A stretch of 64,000 nucleotides of DNA from UBA964 sp039799645 (GTDB taxonomy: Bacteria; Pseudomonadota; Gammaproteobacteria; Steroidobacterales; Steroidobacteraceae): contig JBDLSG010000022.1 in the NCBI GenBank assembly GCA_039799645.1, forward strand, positions 1 through 64,000, written 5' to 3'. The position numbers and the translations under genes are program-made. The notes under the pieces were generated by a model. That model made no database searches. It had not been told where the DNA came from and was given only the letters and a program-made list of their open reading frames with translations. This document shows positions 62,296-64,000 of the stretch, piece by piece (within the stretch, counting starts at the first letter, position 1; each line of letters starts with the position of its first letter).

Positions 62296-63150
62296 ATGCG
62301 CCGTTTGCACATCATCGATGTCTTCTCTGCCGAAGCTTTCCTTGGGAACCCGGTGGCCGTGGTCTTAGATTCGGAGGGTCTGTCTGCCACAGACATGCAA
62401 AAGATAGCTCGCTGGACCAATCTCTCGGAAACGACCTTTGTCTTACCGCCAACGGTGCAAGGCGCCGACTACCGTTTGCGTATTTTCACGCCGCGCAGCG
62501 AGCTCCCGTTTGCGGGGCACCCGACTCTCGGTAGTGCGCACGCTGTGCTTTCGGCTGGCTTGGTCAGCGGTCGTAGCCAGCTAATTCAAGAGTGCAGCGC
62601 AGGTTGCGTTGTCATCATTCCGTCACGCGAGAATGACATGTCGAAGTATCGGCTGCGATTACCCGAGGCTGTCACGAGGGTCGTGAGTGCGCAGACCGCA
62701 GCGCAGTTGGTCGAGGTGCTCGGAGACGAGATCGATCGGTCGCGAGAACCGCGCGTCATCGATGTCGGACCGAAGTGGCTGGTAGCCAAAATGCCGTCGA
62801 TCGACCAACTGCTCGCAATCACGCCGGCTTTGGATGCAATGCAATCTCTCGAAGAGTCGCTCGGTATTACGGGTGTGACGTTGTACGCCGAGTCGTCGGT
62901 GGGCATTGAAGTTCGCTCGTTTGCCCCCTCCCAAGGCGTCGATGAAGATCCGGTGTGTGGTAGCGGCAACGGGGCCGTTGCCGTCTTCCGGCGGTTATCC
63001 GGCGAGCTGAAACTCGGTGCGCAGTACACCGCGTCCCAGGGGCAGTGCGTTGGGCGTCGAGGTCAGATCGAGATTCAAGTTGGGTTCGAGGGAGAAGTTT
63101 GGGTGGGCGGTGCCTGCGTGACGACGCTATCTGGCTCACTCGCGGGGTAG
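62296..63150 (+). CDS. PhzF-family isomerase
   Basis: 284 residues from ATG 62296 with TAGGTGG upstream; GTG 62284 overlaps that SD. Two similar halves: RLHIIDVFSAEAFLGNPVAVV, TNLSETTFVLPP, FTPRSELPFAGHPTLGSAH and, in the second, DEDPVCGSGNGAVAVF. PhzF-like epimerases/isomerases act on small acids; in the absence of phenazine genes the role is unknown. 3' end overlaps DUF454 gene by 15 bases. Confidence 0.92.
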   Translation: MRRLHIIDVFSAEAFLGNPVAVVLDSEGLSATDMQKIARWTNLSETTFVLPPTVQGADYRLRIFTPRSELPFAGHPTLGSAHAVLSAGLVSGRSQLIQECSAGCVVIIPSRENDMSKYRLRLPEAVTRVVSAQTAAQLVEVLGDEIDRSREPRVIDVGPKWLVAKMPSIDQLLAITPALDAMQSLEESLGITGVTLYAESSVGIEVRSFAPSQGVDEDPVCGSGNGAVAVFRRLSGELKLGAQYTASQGQCVGRRGQIEIQVGFEGEVWVGGACVTTLSGSLAG

Positions 63151-63555
63151 AGGTCGAGTGGCAAGCCAGACGGCGAGGACGGCAAGGAAGAGACCGACCA
63201 CGCCGATAATCCAGGTGAGTCCGACGAAGTAGACGCTGATCACCCAACTCACGCTGATTCCGATGACCGCCAGGATCTTGCCGCGACGCGAGACTCGGCC
63301 GCCATCCTCCCAATCGCGCAGCGGCTTGCCGAAGCGACGATGCTGCAGCAGCTTTTCCCGCCAATGAGGCGCGCCCTTACCGAACGCCCAAGCGCCGATG
63401 ATCAGAAAGATCGTTGTCGGCAGGATGGGTACGAATGCATTGACCAAGCCGATCGAGGTGCTGACCACGCCGAGCACGCGCCAGAGCAAGAGCCCGAGCG
63501 GGATTCCGAACAGAAGTCTTCGGGCGATTCGATGGTCTGGTGGGGGGGCGTTCAA
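63136..63555 (-). CDS. DUF454 (YbaN-like) inner-membrane protein
   Basis: 139 residues, TTG start (the only one in frame before the conserved part). Three helices; GLVNAFVPILPTTIFLIIGAWAFGKGAPHW and RRGKILAVIGISVSW match DUF454. Function unknown. The 141-base gap upstream to 63697 holds no other feature I can name. Confidence 0.85.
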   Translation of the reverse strand: MNAPPPDHRIARRLLFGIPLGLLLWRVLGVVSTSIGLVNAFVPILPTTIFLIIGAWAFGKGAPHWREKLLQHRRFGKPLRDWEDGGRVSRRGKILAVIGISVSWVISVYFVGLTWIIGVVGLFLAVLAVWLATRPLPRE

Positions 63556-63696
63556 GGCGGAAACCGCTGCAGCGAACTCGCAGTGTGCCAGATGCGGTCA
63601 CGACTGTCTGCCGATATGGCCCCCGTTCCGGTTCTGGGCGTATCGTCTGGCGCAGGGGTTATCTTCGCGAACGCGTCATCGAGGGGAGTGAAGACC

Positions 63697-64000
63697 ATGA
63701 GTAAGTCGTTGCTGTTTTTGTTGATATTGGTGAGTGGGACGAGCGGTTTGACACGGGCTGCCCCACTGCAGGTAAACCCAGCGGGCCATAAAGCGGCCGC
63801 TCCTGACGTCTCGATCGGTAGCAATGGCGATGTAGCTATTCTTTGGGTTGATCGTTCGCCTAATGCATCCGCCGCCGGAAATCATGACAGGCACATTGCG
63901 GCAACCGACGTCTACGTCGCTTTCTATCCAGCTAAAGGCGGATTTTCTTCTGCGATCAAAGTTAACGACGCTGCCGGCGCAGTCTGGGGGCAGCAGGTCA
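63697..64000 (+). CDS. Exported protein, 3' end outside window (possible sialidase-like fold)
   Basis: 101 residues are visible from ATG 63697 (GAGGGGA nine bases upstream). Signal peptide MSKSLLFLLILVSGTSGLTRA, then PDVSIGSNGDVAILWVDRSP and RHIAATDVYVAFYPAKGGFSSAIKVND. The pattern of a date-like strand followed by Asp-rich turns resembles the repeats of secreted sialidase/BNR-type proteins, but too little is present to decide. Confidence 0.6.
   Translation, partial: MSKSLLFLLILVSGTSGLTRAAPLQVNPAGHKAAAPDVSIGSNGDVAILWVDRSPNASAAGNHDRHIAATDVYVAFYPAKGGFSSAIKVNDAAGAVWGQQV

Overview
The window reads as ordinary chromosomal DNA of a free-living gammaproteobacterium. FadE-type acyl-CoA dehydrogenase, PurT, a YheS-type ABC-F protein, GspB, rhombosortase, AmpG, YqhA, cytochrome b561 and two secreted S9 peptidases together point to the Xanthomonadales/Nevskiales/Steroidobacter side of the class. 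That placement is inference from gene content, not a phylogeny. I see no IS element, integrase, phage gene, CRISPR array, rRNA or tRNA. Genes are packed very tightly: no gap exceeds 300 bases (the largest is 30083-30309), many neighbours overlap by 1-4 bases, and several convergent pairs overlap at their 3' ends.

Layout: 1-6070, a same-strand run (beta-CASP RNase-like protein, NmrA-like oxidoreductase, TLC-like nucleotide transporter, NCS1 nucleobase permease, exported unknown, lipocalin). 6204-13397, the propionyl-CoA/methylmalonyl-CoA cluster (mutase, MeaB, PccB, PccA, epimerase-like VOC protein), in which pccB is broken by two small deletions. 13361-17212, a FakA-FakB (DAK2-DegV) fusion with GspB, facing a phosphopantetheinyl transferase and a rhombosortase. 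17159-22797, dinB, a DUF3667 protein, fadE and mdh. 22927-25146, a YtrA-type GntR regulator with an ABC exporter. 25168-30082, purT, a CDGSH protein and an Mla/MCE lipid transporter with a STAS-fused permease. 30172-30272, a possible small RNA. 30310-37988, YheS-type ABC-F, DsbA-like, M15 peptidase, a truncated exonuclease III abutting a start-less glutathione reductase, DoxX and MFS genes. 38004-46947, YqhA, cytochrome b561, GNAT, then a seven-gene overlapping operon headed by an iron-sulfur (6-4)-type photolyase. 46950-53074, pyrE-gabD-MFS-oligopeptidase B-VOC. 53092-56130, an intact exonuclease III, AmpG, Rieske and MarC. 56133-64000, trmB, dienelactone hydrolase, AMP nucleosidase, an S9 peptidase operon, PhzF, DUF454 and the start of an exported protein.

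Three signals stand out. (1) The YtrA-type regulator gene has a palindromic operator over its own promoter, and a near-identical promoter/operator lies about 36 kb away in front of the S9 peptidase gene, which suggests a peptide-related regulon. (2) Several first genes of operons have a -10-like hexamer exactly 6-7 bases before the start codon and no Shine-Dalgarno sequence, including divergent pairs that share one symmetric -10 element; this looks like leaderless, bidirectional transcription. (3) Three small deletions hit core genes (two in pccB, one removing both start regions of a divergent xth/gor pair), so either the assembly has errors here or these genes are decaying.
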